A DNA stretch of 64,000 nucleotides from Caproicibacterium sp. BJN0003 (GCF_026314295.1 NZ_CP111108.1:868001-932000); one strand, 5' to 3'; shown: positions 32,045 to 41,212, numbered from the stretch's first letter. Made by a program: numbers and translations. Notes: generated from the sequence alone by a model not told the origin.

Positions 32045-33426
32045 TATTTGTTCCCCTCCGCTTCTTTTGCTTTTTGGGCCTTAGCTTTATCAGCAGCCTG
32101 TTTTGCACGAACAAGTCCTTTGCCAAGGCGGATTGCCTGAACAAGCGGACGATGAGCCGGACAATTAAAGGCACAGGTACCACATTCCATACAGTTCATT
32201 ACATCGAATTCGATCAGCTGGTCAATATCTTTTGCTTTAGAAAAAGTCTCAAGACGAGCAGGCATCAAATTCATCGGACAACCCATAACACAGCGTCCGC
32301 AGCGAATGCAAGCGGTAGGTTCCAACATATGAGCGTCTTTTTCATTAAAGCACAGGAGACCATTGTTTTGTTTCAAAATGGGGACTTCCATACTTGGAAC
32401 AGCCATACCCATCATAGGGCCGCCCATTAAGATTTTGCGGGGCTCTGCTTTTGTGCCGACAAAAGCGATCACATCAGAAATTCTTGTCCCGATCGGAACC
32501 ACTACGTTCATTGGCTCTTTAATTGCGGAGCCGTCAACGGTCAGACGCTTTTTAATAAGCGGCATGCCGGTTCTCATATAATCGGCAACAAAAGCGCAGG
32601 AAGTAATATTCATAACGATACATCCGGCATCTGCAGGCAATTTACCCATACCGACTTCTCGGTCTGTGCAGGCCTTAATCAGAACTTTCTCAGCGCCCTG
32701 CGGATAAGTAGCACGCAGGGGGAGAACGCGAATCGTATCATTTTGGCTTTTCTCTTTGTCTTCCAGTTCTTTCTTAATTGCTGCAATCGCATCCGGCTTA
32801 TTGTTTTCGATAGCGATGATGCAGCGCTGCAGTCCCAGCCATTTTTTGACGATACCGGCACCTTCTACAACAGAAGCTGTGTTTTCAACAGCCTCTCTGT
32901 TATCTGGGGTCAGGTAGGGTTCACATTCTGCGCAGTTGATAATCAGAGTGTCCACTTTTTTATCTTTGGGCACATTCAACTTAACATGCGCAGGGAAGCC
33001 TGCACCGCCTAAACCGACCAGACCACTCTCTTTTAAAGCAGAGAGAAAATCCTGCAAACTATTGACCACCGGAGGTTTTACATCCGGAGATACGGTCATT
33101 TCACCGTCCGAGTCAATAATGATGGCATCGGTATAATTGCCGCCTGGCAGCATTACCTTTTTGATACCACTTACTTTGCCTGACACGGTCGCGTGGATCG
33201 GTGCACTGACAAAAGCAGGACTTTCGGCGATCTTTTGTCCCACCGTGACGAGGTCACCCGTTTTCACCAGCGGAGCACAAGGCGCACCCACATGCATGGA
33301 CATAGGGATTACGACTTGTGAAGGTGCCGGCATGGAAACGGATTGCTTTTGTGCTGTGTTCTTGCGATGAGGAACTGCAGCACCGCCATGTGTTTTAAAT
33401 GGCGTCGAGGGAAAGTTCAATTCCAT
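32044..33426 (-). CDS. rnfC: Rnf complex subunit RnfC (NADH site)
   Basis: The 460-residue peripheral subunit has the biotin-like N-terminal barrel, the NADH/FMN-binding GLGGAGFPAHVKL (about residues 136-148) and INCAECEPYLTPDNR (about residues 159-173), and two C-terminal ferredoxin clusters (CIRCGRCVMGCP and CMECGTCAFNCP). It is the site of NAD+ reduction on the cytosolic face. The C-terminal lysine/alanine-rich tail is normal for clostridial forms. It is the first rnf gene; the gap to the upstream Gx gene is 68 bases, so transcription may start here or further upstream. Confidence 0.97.
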   Translation of the reverse strand: MELNFPSTPFKTHGGAAVPHRKNTAQKQSVSMPAPSQVVIPMSMHVGAPCAPLVKTGDLVTVGQKIAESPAFVSAPIHATVSGKVSGIKKVMLPGGNYTDAIIIDSDGEMTVSPDVKPPVVNSLQDFLSALKESGLVGLGGAGFPAHVKLNVPKDKKVDTLIINCAECEPYLTPDNREAVENTASVVEGAGIVKKWLGLQRCIIAIENNKPDAIAAIKKELEDKEKSQNDTIRVLPLRATYPQGAEKVLIKACTDREVGMGKLPADAGCIVMNITSCAFVADYMRTGMPLIKKRLTVDGSAIKEPMNVVVPIGTRISDVIAFVGTKAEPRKILMGGPMMGMAVPSMEVPILKQNNGLLCFNEKDAHMLEPTACIRCGRCVMGCPMNLMPARLETFSKAKDIDQLIEFDVMNCMECGTCAFNCPAHRPLVQAIRLGKGLVRAKQAADKAKAQKAKEAEGNK

Positions 33427-33494
33427 GTTTCTGCCTCCAATACTTTCCTTATTTATATAAAAAATAAGGTGACATAAATTGCATACCTACATAG

Positions 33495-34016
33495 TTAGGT
33501 ATGGATCCGCCCAAGGATCGGAAGGATGATTCTAAGGACCAGACCGGTTATGATACCGGTTCCAATTCCAAATAGAATCAACCAGGGAATATAAAAAACC
33601 ACAGCCGGAGTTGTCAAAAGTGCGGCAACGCAAAGTTGGGCACCGTTATGAGTAAGAGCACCGGCTACACCGAGACCGATATAGCCAAACGGCTGGGATT
33701 TTATACGAAGAAGAAGCCAGATAACAAAAGTACTGGCAAGACCGCCGGCGGTGCTCATCATGAGAGCAACCGATCCGCGGGTCATTCCGGCAAAGAGCCC
33801 TTTTAAAAGAGCAATACAGAGTGCCGGGATTAGGCCGACCGAGCCGGCCGCATACATTGTAACGATATTGGACAGCCCCAATTTTGCTCCTGGTGGAAGC
33901 ATGGGGATAGGAGGAATCAAAGATTCCAAACCGGAAAGCACAAGTGCCAAGGCTCCCAATAGCCCAATAAAAGCAACGTCTTTCGTGTTTTTAGAGATAT
34001 TATTTAAATCTTTCAT
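33495..34016 (-). CDS. Gx-transporter / heptaprenyl diphosphate synthase component I-like membrane protein (EetB-like)
   Basis: The 173-residue protein has about five helices and the PF07456-type pattern (IPPIPMLPPGAKLGLSNIVTMYA, about residues 34-56; KGLFAGMTRGSVALMMSTAGG, about residues 70-90). The family name refers to a prenyl-synthase component, but many members sit with NusG-domain-II proteins and ApbE in flavin or quinone redox loci, as here. It overlaps the NusG-II gene by four bases and lies upstream of rnfC on the same strand. I infer a role in the membrane electron-transfer module, not isoprenoid synthesis. Confidence 0.82.
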   Translation of the reverse strand: MKDLNNISKNTKDVAFIGLLGALALVLSGLESLIPPIPMLPPGAKLGLSNIVTMYAAGSVGLIPALCIALLKGLFAGMTRGSVALMMSTAGGLASTFVIWLLLRIKSQPFGYIGLGVAGALTHNGAQLCVAALLTTPAVVFYIPWLILFGIGTGIITGLVLRIILPILGRIHT

Positions 34017-34378
34017 CCGGTCGTACCATCCACTTGACTATTCTTTCCAATGATCCGAACAACGACTTTTGCCGGAAGACAGACAGCCACTTGACCTGGG
34101 CTGGAAATTTTTCCGGTTCGTACACAGATCTGATCAGGACAATCACTGCTTTGAAAAGAAATCTTTCCGGGTTCTAGAAGAAGTTTTACATGATAGTCGC
34201 CACCAATGTCAATTACTTCTGTCTGCGTTTGGGTTGCAAGGTTGTAGCGGGCAATTTCACTTCCATTTTCTTCTATCACTGCGATTCCTGCATCATGGCT
34301 TTTTTGAGTCCAAAAGAGTAAACAAACGCCAAGAATTAAGAAAGGAATAATCAACAATAAATCTTTTTTCTTAAACAT
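34013..34378 (-). CDS. NusG domain II-containing membrane-anchored protein
   Basis: The 121-residue product has an N-terminal membrane helix (about residues 8-25) and an extracytosolic NusG-domain-II fold with the conserved SSDCPDQICVRTGKISSPGQVAVCLPAKVVVRI (about residues 78-110). The cysteine in DCPDQ and the one in QIC, together with VCLP, recur in the family, although no cofactor is known to me. It has no transcription role despite its name. It overlaps the Gx-like gene and follows apbE, a trio that recurs beside Rnf or extracellular electron transfer genes. Confidence 0.85.
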   Translation of the reverse strand: MFKKKDLLLIIPFLILGVCLLFWTQKSHDAGIAVIEENGSEIARYNLATQTQTEVIDIGGDYHVKLLLEPGKISFQSSDCPDQICVRTGKISSPGQVAVCLPAKVVVRIIGKNSQVDGTTG

Positions 34379-34412
34379 GTGGAAACACCTAATCTGAAAA
34401 ATGAGTTTGCGA

Positions 34413-35471
34413 TCAACTTGCCATCGAATAGTCGGAAGTATTTGTCAGCTCAAATTTTCCTTTGAGATCACTGCTGACAGTTACTTTGCCGTTTTGATCC
34501 ACAAAGACGATTCCAGCTTGATAGCTTTCGGCAAGCTTCATCCCATCGTCTAAACCGAGAACAAAACAGGCAGTGGAAAGCGCGTCACTTAAAGCACCAT
34601 TGTCACAGACAACAGAAACAGAAACAAGTCCATTGTCTTCTGGCATTCCGTTTTTAGGATTCAGTAGGTGATGGTAGGTCTTACCGTCCTGCGTGAATTC
34701 TTTTTCGTAAGTGCCCGAGGTGGAGACAAACTGTCCACCTTCCATACCGATGATGCCGATGCTGCCTGCATTTCCGTCTTCGGTTTTCGGGTCACGAATT
34801 GCAACGCTCCAATTGGAACTTCCGGGCTTTTTTCCATAGAGCCCAATACTGCCGCCGACCGCAACAATGCCGGCATCGATTCCAGCATTTTGGTAGGCTT
34901 TGACAACTTCATCACAAGCGGCGCCTTTTCCGATCGATCCCAAATCAATGCCTTCATAGTGCTTTTTAAGGGAAGCAGTGTTGTCGGTTTCATTGATCCT
35001 GAGATCTTGGTAATTGACATAAGGCAGAAACTTTTGCAGCTCATCTTGAGAAGGGACCCGCTGATTGCTGCCGCCAAAATTCCAGAGAGAAGTGATCGGC
35101 AGAATGGTTGGATCGAAAAGCCCATCGCTTTTTTGCGCGACGTCCAAACTGGTCTTCAGAATAGAAAGAGTTGTGGGATCAACTTTTTCCCATGTAGAAC
35201 CAGCAGCGGCATTTAAACGAGAAACGTCACTGTCATCCACTCGCCAGGAAATTTTGTCCTCTAAATCGGTGACTGCCTGAGAGCCGGTTGTTAAAGCGGC
35301 TTGCGCATTTTTGCCATAAACAACTTGCTGAACATAAGTACCCATTGCCCAGCTTGTGGATTCTTGACTTTGTGTCCGGTAACCGTAATTAACCCACAGA
35401 TAAATAAGAACTGCGGCAATTACAGCGAGAACCGCACAGAGGGAAATTGTGATTTTTTTCTTCTTTGTCAT
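34413..35471 (-). CDS. apbE: FAD:protein FMN transferase ApbE
   Basis: This 352-residue flavin transferase attaches FMN to threonines of extracytosolic redox proteins such as RnfG and RnfD. It has an N-terminal membrane anchor (about residues 7-26), the MGTYVQQVVYG segment, GSIGKGAACDEVVKAY and VAVGGSIGLYGKKP in the FAD-binding region, and the conserved HHLLNPKNGMP (about residues 269-279) with the metal-site residues. The ATG at 35471 is preceded by GGAGGT at four bases; upstream in-frame codons lack such a site. It leads the unit apbE-NusGII-Gx-rnf. The FMN-binding protein at 49.3 kb is another likely client. Confidence 0.93.
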   Translation of the reverse strand: MTKKKKITISLCAVLAVIAAVLIYLWVNYGYRTQSQESTSWAMGTYVQQVVYGKNAQAALTTGSQAVTDLEDKISWRVDDSDVSRLNAAAGSTWEKVDPTTLSILKTSLDVAQKSDGLFDPTILPITSLWNFGGSNQRVPSQDELQKFLPYVNYQDLRINETDNTASLKKHYEGIDLGSIGKGAACDEVVKAYQNAGIDAGIVAVGGSIGLYGKKPGSSNWSVAIRDPKTEDGNAGSIGIIGMEGGQFVSTSGTYEKEFTQDGKTYHHLLNPKNGMPEDNGLVSVSVVCDNGALSDALSTACFVLGLDDGMKLAESYQAGIVFVDQNGKVTVSSDLKGKFELTNTSDYSMAS

Positions 35472-35726
35472 TCTTACCTCCATACTTTTGCAGACGTTAT
35501 CTATTATATCACGATTCGTCCAAATGTCTAGTTTTTTCATTCATAATTCATTCACGCAATCTTTAACAAATTGGGAAAAACATTGTATTATTAAACTAGA
35601 CTACACAAAAGTTTTAATTATTTTTAGATGCTTTGCTGAAAACATTTAAAAATGAGAAGGCTTGTCTTCTAATCTTAATTCGGTATGTTATACTAATTAA
35701 TAAAACAGTTGGAAAAGAGGAAGAAT

Positions 35727-36221
35727 ATGGAGGAAGCCGCCAAACAAGTAAAGGAATATCTTTCTTCTTATGGATTAGGAGAACGCGTGATGGAATTTGA
35801 TACTTCCAGTGCGACAGTTGAGCTGGCAGCAAAAGCGGTTGGAGTAATTCCAGCACAGATCGCGAAAACCATCTCTTTTGTGGCACGAGATGGATATGGG
35901 TGTATTTTAATTGTAACTTCTGGTGACTGTAAGATAGAAAACCATAAATTCAAGGAAACATTCGGAATGAAAGCAAAGATGCTTTTAGCATCACAAGTAG
36001 AGCCGCTGACAGGCCATCCGATCGGGGGAGTTTGCCCTTTTTTGTATCCACCATGCGCAAAAGTTTATCTCGATCAGTCTCTTCGTCGCTTTGAAACAAT
36101 TTATCCCGCAGCAGGAACCTCCAATTCTGCGGTCAAATTGACCTGTGAAGAACTGGAAACTGTTTCGAAATGTTGCGGCTGGGTAGATGTTTGTAAAAAT
36201 GGGGAGGAACAAAGAACATGA
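35727..36221 (+). CDS. YbaK/EbsC-family aminoacyl-tRNA deacylase
   Basis: The 164-residue protein is of the YbaK/ProX family that hydrolyses mischarged tRNA in trans. Conserved parts are TVELAAKAVGVIPAQIAKTISF (about residues 31-52), TSGDCKIENHKFKETFG and the GHPIGGVCPFLYP loop (about residues 99-111), which holds the active site. I start it at the ATG at 35727 with AAGAGG seven bases before; a TTG at 35709 is in frame but unsupported. It overlaps trmB in an ATGA, so the two are coupled. Confidence 0.88.
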   Translation: MEEAAKQVKEYLSSYGLGERVMEFDTSSATVELAAKAVGVIPAQIAKTISFVARDGYGCILIVTSGDCKIENHKFKETFGMKAKMLLASQVEPLTGHPIGGVCPFLYPPCAKVYLDQSLRRFETIYPAAGTSNSAVKLTCEELETVSKCCGWVDVCKNGEEQRT

Positions 36222-36871
36222 GAATGCGTGCAAAGCCATGGGCAACTCCGGAACTAAATGCATGCCCATTCTTTTTGAGAGATCCGTTTCCCCTCAAAAA
36301 TCATTGGCTTGAATGGTTTTCCGTGCGTCAACCGCTTCATTTGGAATTGGGCTGCGGCAAAGGCTGGTTTCTTGCGGGAATGGCCCCTTCTCATCCTGAG
36401 ATCAATTTTTTGGGAATTGATATGAAAGATGCAGTACTGGCGCCCGGTAAGCGGAAAATTGAAGAAGCTTTTGGGGATCGCCCTATTTCAAATGTTGCGC
36501 TGACGGCGTATGATATCGAGCGGCTGCCTGATATTATGGGGCCTCAGGATCAAGTAGAGCGAATTTATATTAATTTTTGCAATCCGTGGCCGCGCCCTCG
36601 TCATCATAAACGGCGTCTGACACATCCTAGACAATTGGAACTTTATAAAACGATTCTTACCCCGAACGGAGAAATCTTTTTCAAAACGGACGACGATGCA
36701 CTTTTTAGAGATTCTCTCGACTATTTTGAGGAGGCGGGATTCGAAATTTATGAGCATACGTATGATCTTCATGCAGAAAATTGTCCCGAAAATGTTTTAA
36801 CAGAGCATGAAGAAATGTTTATGCAGAAGAAAATTCCGATTAAAGCATTAAAGGCACGAAGAAAAGCTTGA
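36218..36871 (+). CDS. trmB: tRNA (guanine-N7-)-methyltransferase
   Basis: The 217-residue SAM-dependent enzyme makes m7G46 in tRNA. The SAM motif LELGCGKGWFLAGMA (about residues 42-56), FLGIDMKDAVL (motif II) and the family-specific INFCNPWPRPRHHKRRLTHP (about residues 124-143) are clear. The last, normally NFSDPWPKKRHxKRRL, has Cys-Asn in place of Ser-Asp, a variation seen among clostridial members. Its 3' end contains the -35 box of the metNIQ promoter. Confidence 0.95.
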   Translation: MRMRAKPWATPELNACPFFLRDPFPLKNHWLEWFSVRQPLHLELGCGKGWFLAGMAPSHPEINFLGIDMKDAVLAPGKRKIEEAFGDRPISNVALTAYDIERLPDIMGPQDQVERIYINFCNPWPRPRHHKRRLTHPRQLELYKTILTPNGEIFFKTDDDALFRDSLDYFEEAGFEIYEHTYDLHAENCPENVLTEHEEMFMQKKIPIKALKARRKA

Positions 36872-36896
36872 CAGAATGAAAGAGCATGACTATAAT
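36868..36896 (+). promoter_or_regulatory. Perfect consensus promoter of metNIQ
   Basis: TTGACA (36868-36873), a 17-base spacer and TATAAT (36891-36896) match sigma-A consensus at all positions. The -35 box overlaps the trmB stop. The remaining leader of about 65 bases is too short for a SAM or T-box riboswitch. Confidence 0.88.
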
Positions 36897-36966
36897 AGCC
36901 ATACAATACATATCTGTTTAGTAGTATATTAATGGGGATTAATCTCAAGAAGAGGAGAACACAGGA

Positions 36967-37977
36967 ATGAGCGAAACAATGATTCAGATCGAGTCGCTTT
37001 CCAAAACATATGAGACCAAAGTGGGATCCGTACATGCGCTACAGAACATTGATCTTGAAATTCGAAAAGGCGAAATTTTTGGAATTATCGGGATGAGCGG
37101 TGCCGGAAAGAGCACACTCGTGCGATGTATTAATATGCTGGAGCGGCCAACTTCCGGCAAAGTGATTTTTGACGGCCAAGATATGGCGGCCATGAATGAG
37201 AATGAGCTGCGCAAAGCAAGGCAGTCTATGAGTATGATTTTTCAGCAGTTCAATTTGCTGATGCAGCGTACAGCAGAACAGAATATTTGTTTTCCGCTGG
37301 AGATTGCCGGCATTCCGAAAGAAAAAGCGAAAAAAAGGGCAGCGGAACTTTTGAATTTGGTGGGACTTTCCGATCGTGCTAAAAGTTATCCGAATCAGCT
37401 TTCCGGCGGACAAAAGCAGCGTATTGCAATCGCCAGAGCGCTTGCTTTGGAGCCAAAGGTTTTGCTGTGTGATGAGGCGACTTCTGCACTTGATCCTACA
37501 ACAACAGTCAGCATTCTGAAGTTATTAAAAGAGATCAATACTCGTCTTGGAATTACAATTGTAATCATTACGCATCAGATGAGCGTGATTGAGGAAATTT
37601 GTAATCGTGTGGCGATTATTAGCGACAGTAAGATCGCTGAATGTGGAGAAGTACAGGAGATTTTCCGCAATCCAAAAACAGAAGCAGCACGCCGCTTAGT
37701 GCTTCCGGAAACAGTCAGCTCCGGAAAAGGGGTAGGAACCCGTAGAATTCGTATGGTATTTGATGGGGTCGCTTCTTCAGAACCGGTTGTTGCGGAGTTG
37801 GTCCTTCATTTTCGAATGCCGGTCAATATTATGCATGCGGATACAAAGGATGTCGGCGGAACGGCAATGGGGCAGATGCTGCTTCAGCTGCCGGATGACA
37901 CGGAGACCGCAGATAAGATGATCGAATTTATTAAGGCGCGGGGGTTGACTGTAGAGGAGGTGAGTGACCGTGGATAA
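36967..37977 (+). CDS. metN: Methionine ABC transporter ATP-binding protein
   Basis: The 336-residue ATPase has Walker A GMSGAGKST (about residues 38-46), signature LSGGQKQR, Walker B LCDEATSALDP and the H-loop IITHQM. The C-terminal NIL-type ACT-like domain (about residues 255-336) binds methionine and inhibits transport in characterised MetN proteins. GAGGAG precedes the ATG. It overlaps metI by eight bases. The operon metN-metI-metQ imports L- and D-methionine. Confidence 0.95.
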   Translation: MSETMIQIESLSKTYETKVGSVHALQNIDLEIRKGEIFGIIGMSGAGKSTLVRCINMLERPTSGKVIFDGQDMAAMNENELRKARQSMSMIFQQFNLLMQRTAEQNICFPLEIAGIPKEKAKKRAAELLNLVGLSDRAKSYPNQLSGGQKQRIAIARALALEPKVLLCDEATSALDPTTTVSILKLLKEINTRLGITIVIITHQMSVIEEICNRVAIISDSKIAECGEVQEIFRNPKTEAARRLVLPETVSSGKGVGTRRIRMVFDGVASSEPVVAELVLHFRMPVNIMHADTKDVGGTAMGQMLLQLPDDTETADKMIEFIKARGLTVEEVSDRG

Positions 37978-38629
37978 TCAGATGATGTCAGTTCTGCTGC
38001 AAAGTGTGGGAGAATCTTTTCAGATGATGATTTTCGGTACCATCTTTGCTTATGTACTTGGCCTTCCAATGGGAATTTTGCTGGTAGTAACGGCGAAGGA
38101 CGGCATTCGTCCGAATCTTGTGGTATATAAGATTTTAGATGTTGTTGTCAATATCACGAGAAGCGTGCCATTCTTGATCCTTTTGGTGACGATTATGCCG
38201 TTTACACGAATGGTCGTCGGAACAACGATTGGAACGAAAGCGACGATCGTATCGTTGGTAGTTTCGGCAGCCCCGTTTGTAGCCCGTTTGGTAGAAAGTT
38301 CCATTCAGGAAGTGGACCGCGGAATTATTGAAGCTGCTCAGTCCATGGGAGCGGGAACTTTTCAGATCATCTATAAGGTGATGCTTCCGGAAGCGCGTCC
38401 CAGTCTGATTGTCAATGCTGCAATTGCCGCAGCAACGATTTTGGGTTACTCTGCGATGGCTGGATTTGTCGGCGGCGGAGGATTAGGAACCGTTGCAATT
38501 AATTATGGATATCAGCGTGGTCAAACGGACATTATGATTATTACCGTGATTCTTTTGGTTGTGATTGTACAGGTGTTCCAGTCGATCGGAATGAAACTTG
38601 CACGTGTATTAGATAAACGAAAAGAATAA
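37970..38629 (+). CDS. metI: Methionine ABC transporter permease
   Basis: The 219-residue permease has five helices and the EAA coupling motif EAAQSMGAGTFQIIYKVMLPEA (about residues 122-143). A GTG at 37970 sits nine bases after AGGAGG and is my choice; another in-frame GTG at 37964 is only three bases from that site. MetI partners MetN and MetQ in the membrane. Confidence 0.95.
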   Translation: MDNQMMSVLLQSVGESFQMMIFGTIFAYVLGLPMGILLVVTAKDGIRPNLVVYKILDVVVNITRSVPFLILLVTIMPFTRMVVGTTIGTKATIVSLVVSAAPFVARLVESSIQEVDRGIIEAAQSMGAGTFQIIYKVMLPEARPSLIVNAAIAAATILGYSAMAGFVGGGGLGTVAINYGYQRGQTDIMIITVILLVVIVQVFQSIGMKLARVLDKRKE

Positions 38630-38686
38630 TTTATTTTCCGGGTAACTGGATAAAATACTTTAAAGCTGAATTTTGGAGGGAAAAAT

Positions 38687-39541
38687 ATGAAAAAACTTTT
38701 ATCTTTTGTTTTAGCGTCGGCTTTACTGCTGACATCTCTGACTGCATGCGGCAGCAGTACGGGAACCTCTTCAGCCGCCGGAAGTGGAACGACTTCCGCT
38801 GCTTCTAAAGGAACGATTAAGGTTGGCGCTTCACCGACTCCTCATGCGGATATTCTTCGCAAAGCAGTTGCTCCGCAGCTTGAAAAAGAAGGCTATACGC
38901 TGGAAGTTGTAGAGTTGACCGACTATATCCTTCCGAATACGTATCTGCAGGAAAAAGAACTGGATGCCAACTATTTTCAGCATATCACTTACCTTAAAAA
39001 CTTTAATACAGAGCATGGAACAAATCTGGTTTCCATGGGAGCTGTGCATTATGAGCCGTTCGGAATTTATGCCGGAAAGACAAAATCTTTGAGTGATCTC
39101 AAAGATGGAGCGACGGTAGCGGTTCCGAATGATACAACGAACGAGGCACGCGCACTGCTCTTGCTGCAGGCAAACGGATTGCTGAAGCTGAAAGATGGGG
39201 CAGGAATTAATGCTACTAAAGTTGATATTGTAGAAAACCCGAAAAATTTGAATATTCAGGAAATTGAAGCAGCTCAGCTTCCAAAAACGCTCCCTGATGT
39301 CGATATTGCAGTAATCAACGGCAACTATGCGATTCAGAACGGTTTAAAGACTTCTGATGCACTTGCAATGGAAAGTGATAATTCTGTTGCAGTTACGGAT
39401 TATGCGAATGTTTTGGCAGTGCGTGATGGAGACGAAAACCGTGAGGATTTAAAAGCACTGTACGCGGCACTCACCAGTGAAGAAACGCAGCAGTATATCA
39501 AAGATACGTTTGGCGGCGGCGTTGTCCCGGTAACAAAATAA
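38687..39541 (+). CDS. metQ: Methionine-binding lipoprotein
   Basis: The 284-residue lipoprotein has a signal peptide with lipobox LTAC (Cys about residue 21), a Ser/Thr/Gly-rich linker and the NlpA/MetQ fold: KVGASPTPHADILRKAVAP (about residues 46-64), NYFQHITYLKNFN and DVDIAVINGNYAIQNGL (about residues 204-220). It binds methionine outside the membrane for MetNI. GGAGG precedes the ATG. Confidence 0.95.
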   Translation: MKKLLSFVLASALLLTSLTACGSSTGTSSAAGSGTTSAASKGTIKVGASPTPHADILRKAVAPQLEKEGYTLEVVELTDYILPNTYLQEKELDANYFQHITYLKNFNTEHGTNLVSMGAVHYEPFGIYAGKTKSLSDLKDGATVAVPNDTTNEARALLLLQANGLLKLKDGAGINATKVDIVENPKNLNIQEIEAAQLPKTLPDVDIAVINGNYAIQNGLKTSDALAMESDNSVAVTDYANVLAVRDGDENREDLKALYAALTSEETQQYIKDTFGGGVVPVTK

Positions 39542-39584
39542 TTTTTACGAGCGGTCAATAGTGAGCCAAAAAGATTTATAAAAT

Positions 39585-39642
39585 AAAAAACACTCTTTGT
39601 ATGATTCGGCGATAAACCGTTTCATATAAAGAGTGTTTTTTA
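39585..39642. terminator. Terminator after metNIQ
   Basis: A 19-position stem (39586-39604 with 39622-39640, one mismatch) with flanking A- and T-runs separates metQ from a convergent small membrane-protein gene and can serve both. Confidence 0.88.
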
Positions 39643-39657
39643 GCAATTCATGATTAA

Positions 39658-40077
39658 TTAATGACTCGGTGTATAATTTTCATTGTTACCAAAGTCTTGT
39701 TTTGCAATAGAAACAGCACAGACTACAGCAAAAATGAGAGATAAAACTCCCCAGACGATTAAATCTTTATAAATTCCAGAAGCGCCGGCCAAAGCAACAA
39801 TTCCTCCGATTGCGTATAGTATCGTTGAAGCAATCGCTCCGCCTTTAGAATTTCTTGCGGCAATGGTAACAATTCCGGCGATAATTAATAAAATACCAAG
39901 TATCATTCCGTTTCCTCCGCTTGTATCGGTTCCCCCCGTAGCAAGTGCAGATCCAACTCCTGCTGCACAGCTCTGAAAAAAGATGACCAAGGACAGGACA
40001 ATAGAAATAATGCCAATTGTCAATTTAGCGGTTTTCATAAAATAACTCTTCTTTCCATTCATAAAGTCTAAAATCAT
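39658..40077 (-). CDS. Small four-helix membrane protein, unknown function
   Basis: The 139-residue protein has four hydrophobic segments (about residues 17-36, 59-73, 83-101 and 106-124) separated by a Gly/Thr/Ser-rich loop (TGGTDTSGGNG). A Cys in SCAAG at the end of the first helix resembles a lipobox but lies within a multi-helix protein, so lipidation is unlikely. AGGGGGT stands four to five bases before the ATG at 40077; an internal ATG (residue 14) is possible. Such small tetraspan proteins are common in gut Clostridia with no assigned role. Confidence 0.6.
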   Translation of the reverse strand: MILDFMNGKKSYFMKTAKLTIGIISIVLSLVIFFQSCAAGVGSALATGGTDTSGGNGMILGILLIIAGIVTIAARNSKGGAIASTILYAIGGIVALAGASGIYKDLIVWGVLSLIFAVVCAVSIAKQDFGNNENYTPSH

Positions 40078-40159
40078 TTTACCCCCTAATTAGGAAAAAT
40101 TCAACATTATATTCCATATTTTTCATAAATAGAAATAATTATATTAAATGAGATAGATT

Positions 40160-40206
40160 AAAAAAGGATCTAAAACGATTTTTAATAACCGTTTTAGATC
40201 CTTTTT
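40160..40206 (-). terminator. Terminator of the hydroxyacid dehydrogenase gene
   Basis: GGATCTAAAACG (40166-40177) pairs perfectly with CGTTTTAGATCC (40190-40201), with a six-base T-run on the minus strand, 44 bases after the dehydrogenase stop. Confidence 0.88.
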
Positions 40207-40249
40207 GTTATGTTTCTTTAAAAACAGTGCAATGTTCCAGATAAAAATC

Positions 40250-41212
40250 TTAGAATTTATTTGCCTGATAGCTTACCGGACTTTTGCCGTTCAAAGCATC
40301 AATAATGCACTGGCAGGCCATCGTAGTGCACTTGCGAACACTCTGAATGGTAGTAGCAGAAGTATGGGGGGTAAGGACGACGTTGTCGAGCGTTACCAGC
40401 GGATCATTAAGCGGCAGCGGTTCTTTTTCGAAAACATCAACGCCAGCTCCAGCAATCTTCTTCTCATTCAGAGCACGAACCAAATCATCTTCTACAATGA
40501 CATCACCGCGTGCGCAGTTGATAAAGAAAGCGGAAGGCTTCATCATGCAGAATTTATCATAGTTGATGCTGTGAACAGTAGAAGGCATAGAAGGCATATG
40601 CAGACTGATAAAATCAGCTTGTTTCAATACTTCATCCTGGCTCATCATTTCAATTGGAACTAACGGAGCCTTCGGCGGGAACGGATCATATCCGATTACT
40701 TTCATGCCAAAGCCTTGGCTTGCAATCTTTGCAACGATCTGTCCAATACGACCGCAGCCGAGAAGGCCAAGTGTTTGACCAGTAAGCTCCCAAGTGCCCT
40801 TCAAAGTATAGCGAACGTTGAAATTGCCTTTACGCATCTCGGAGTCAACATAGCGATAACGAACAGCACACATCATCATCAATAGAATTGCGTGCTCTGC
40901 AACAGAAGTGGCATTTCCGCCAGGAGCCCAGCCGACCGGAATCTTTTTGCTGGAAGCGTATTCCATATCAATGTTGTCCAGACCAACGCCCTGCTTTGAA
41001 ATGACCTTCAAATTTTTAGAAGCATCGATCATCTCTTTGGTCACTTTATCAACGCGGCAGTAAATTGCGTCTACCTGATTGTCCTTAATCAGTTTGATAA
41101 AGTCCTCTGTTTTAGAGCCGTCTGGAGCAGTGATGACTTCGCAGTCCGCATCCTCCATCATTTTGTGGCCGATGGGATCCATAGCCTTCAGAGAAAGAAC
41201 CTTGTACTTCAT
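40250..41212 (-). CDS. D-2-hydroxyacid dehydrogenase (phosphoglycerate dehydrogenase-like)
   Basis: The 320-residue NAD-dependent enzyme has the D-isomer-specific fold: GLLGCGRIGQIVAKIA (about residues 148-163) for NAD, then the catalytic Arg in NCARGD, Glu in FEKEPLP and His in LTPHTSATT (His about residue 287). There is no C-terminal ACT domain, so it is not a classical regulated SerA. The gene is alone, with a strong terminator, and no serC or other serine gene is near. It could act in serine synthesis, or on another 2-hydroxyacid such as lactate or hydroxypyruvate. Confidence 0.88.
   Translation of the reverse strand: MKYKVLSLKAMDPIGHKMMEDADCEVITAPDGSKTEDFIKLIKDNQVDAIYCRVDKVTKEMIDASKNLKVISKQGVGLDNIDMEYASSKKIPVGWAPGGNATSVAEHAILLMMMCAVRYRYVDSEMRKGNFNVRYTLKGTWELTGQTLGLLGCGRIGQIVAKIASQGFGMKVIGYDPFPPKAPLVPIEMMSQDEVLKQADFISLHMPSMPSTVHSINYDKFCMMKPSAFFINCARGDVIVEDDLVRALNEKKIAGAGVDVFEKEPLPLNDPLVTLDNVVLTPHTSATTIQSVRKCTTMACQCIIDALNGKSPVSYQANKF

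Noticed and set aside
34013-34378. Transcription antitermination role for the NusG-domain-II protein
   Set aside because: It has a membrane anchor and lacks the NusG N-terminal and KOW domains, so it cannot act like NusG.
36872-36966. A SAM or T-box riboswitch ahead of metNIQ
   Set aside because: The leader is only about 65 bases and shows neither the S-box core nor a T-box sequence and terminator.
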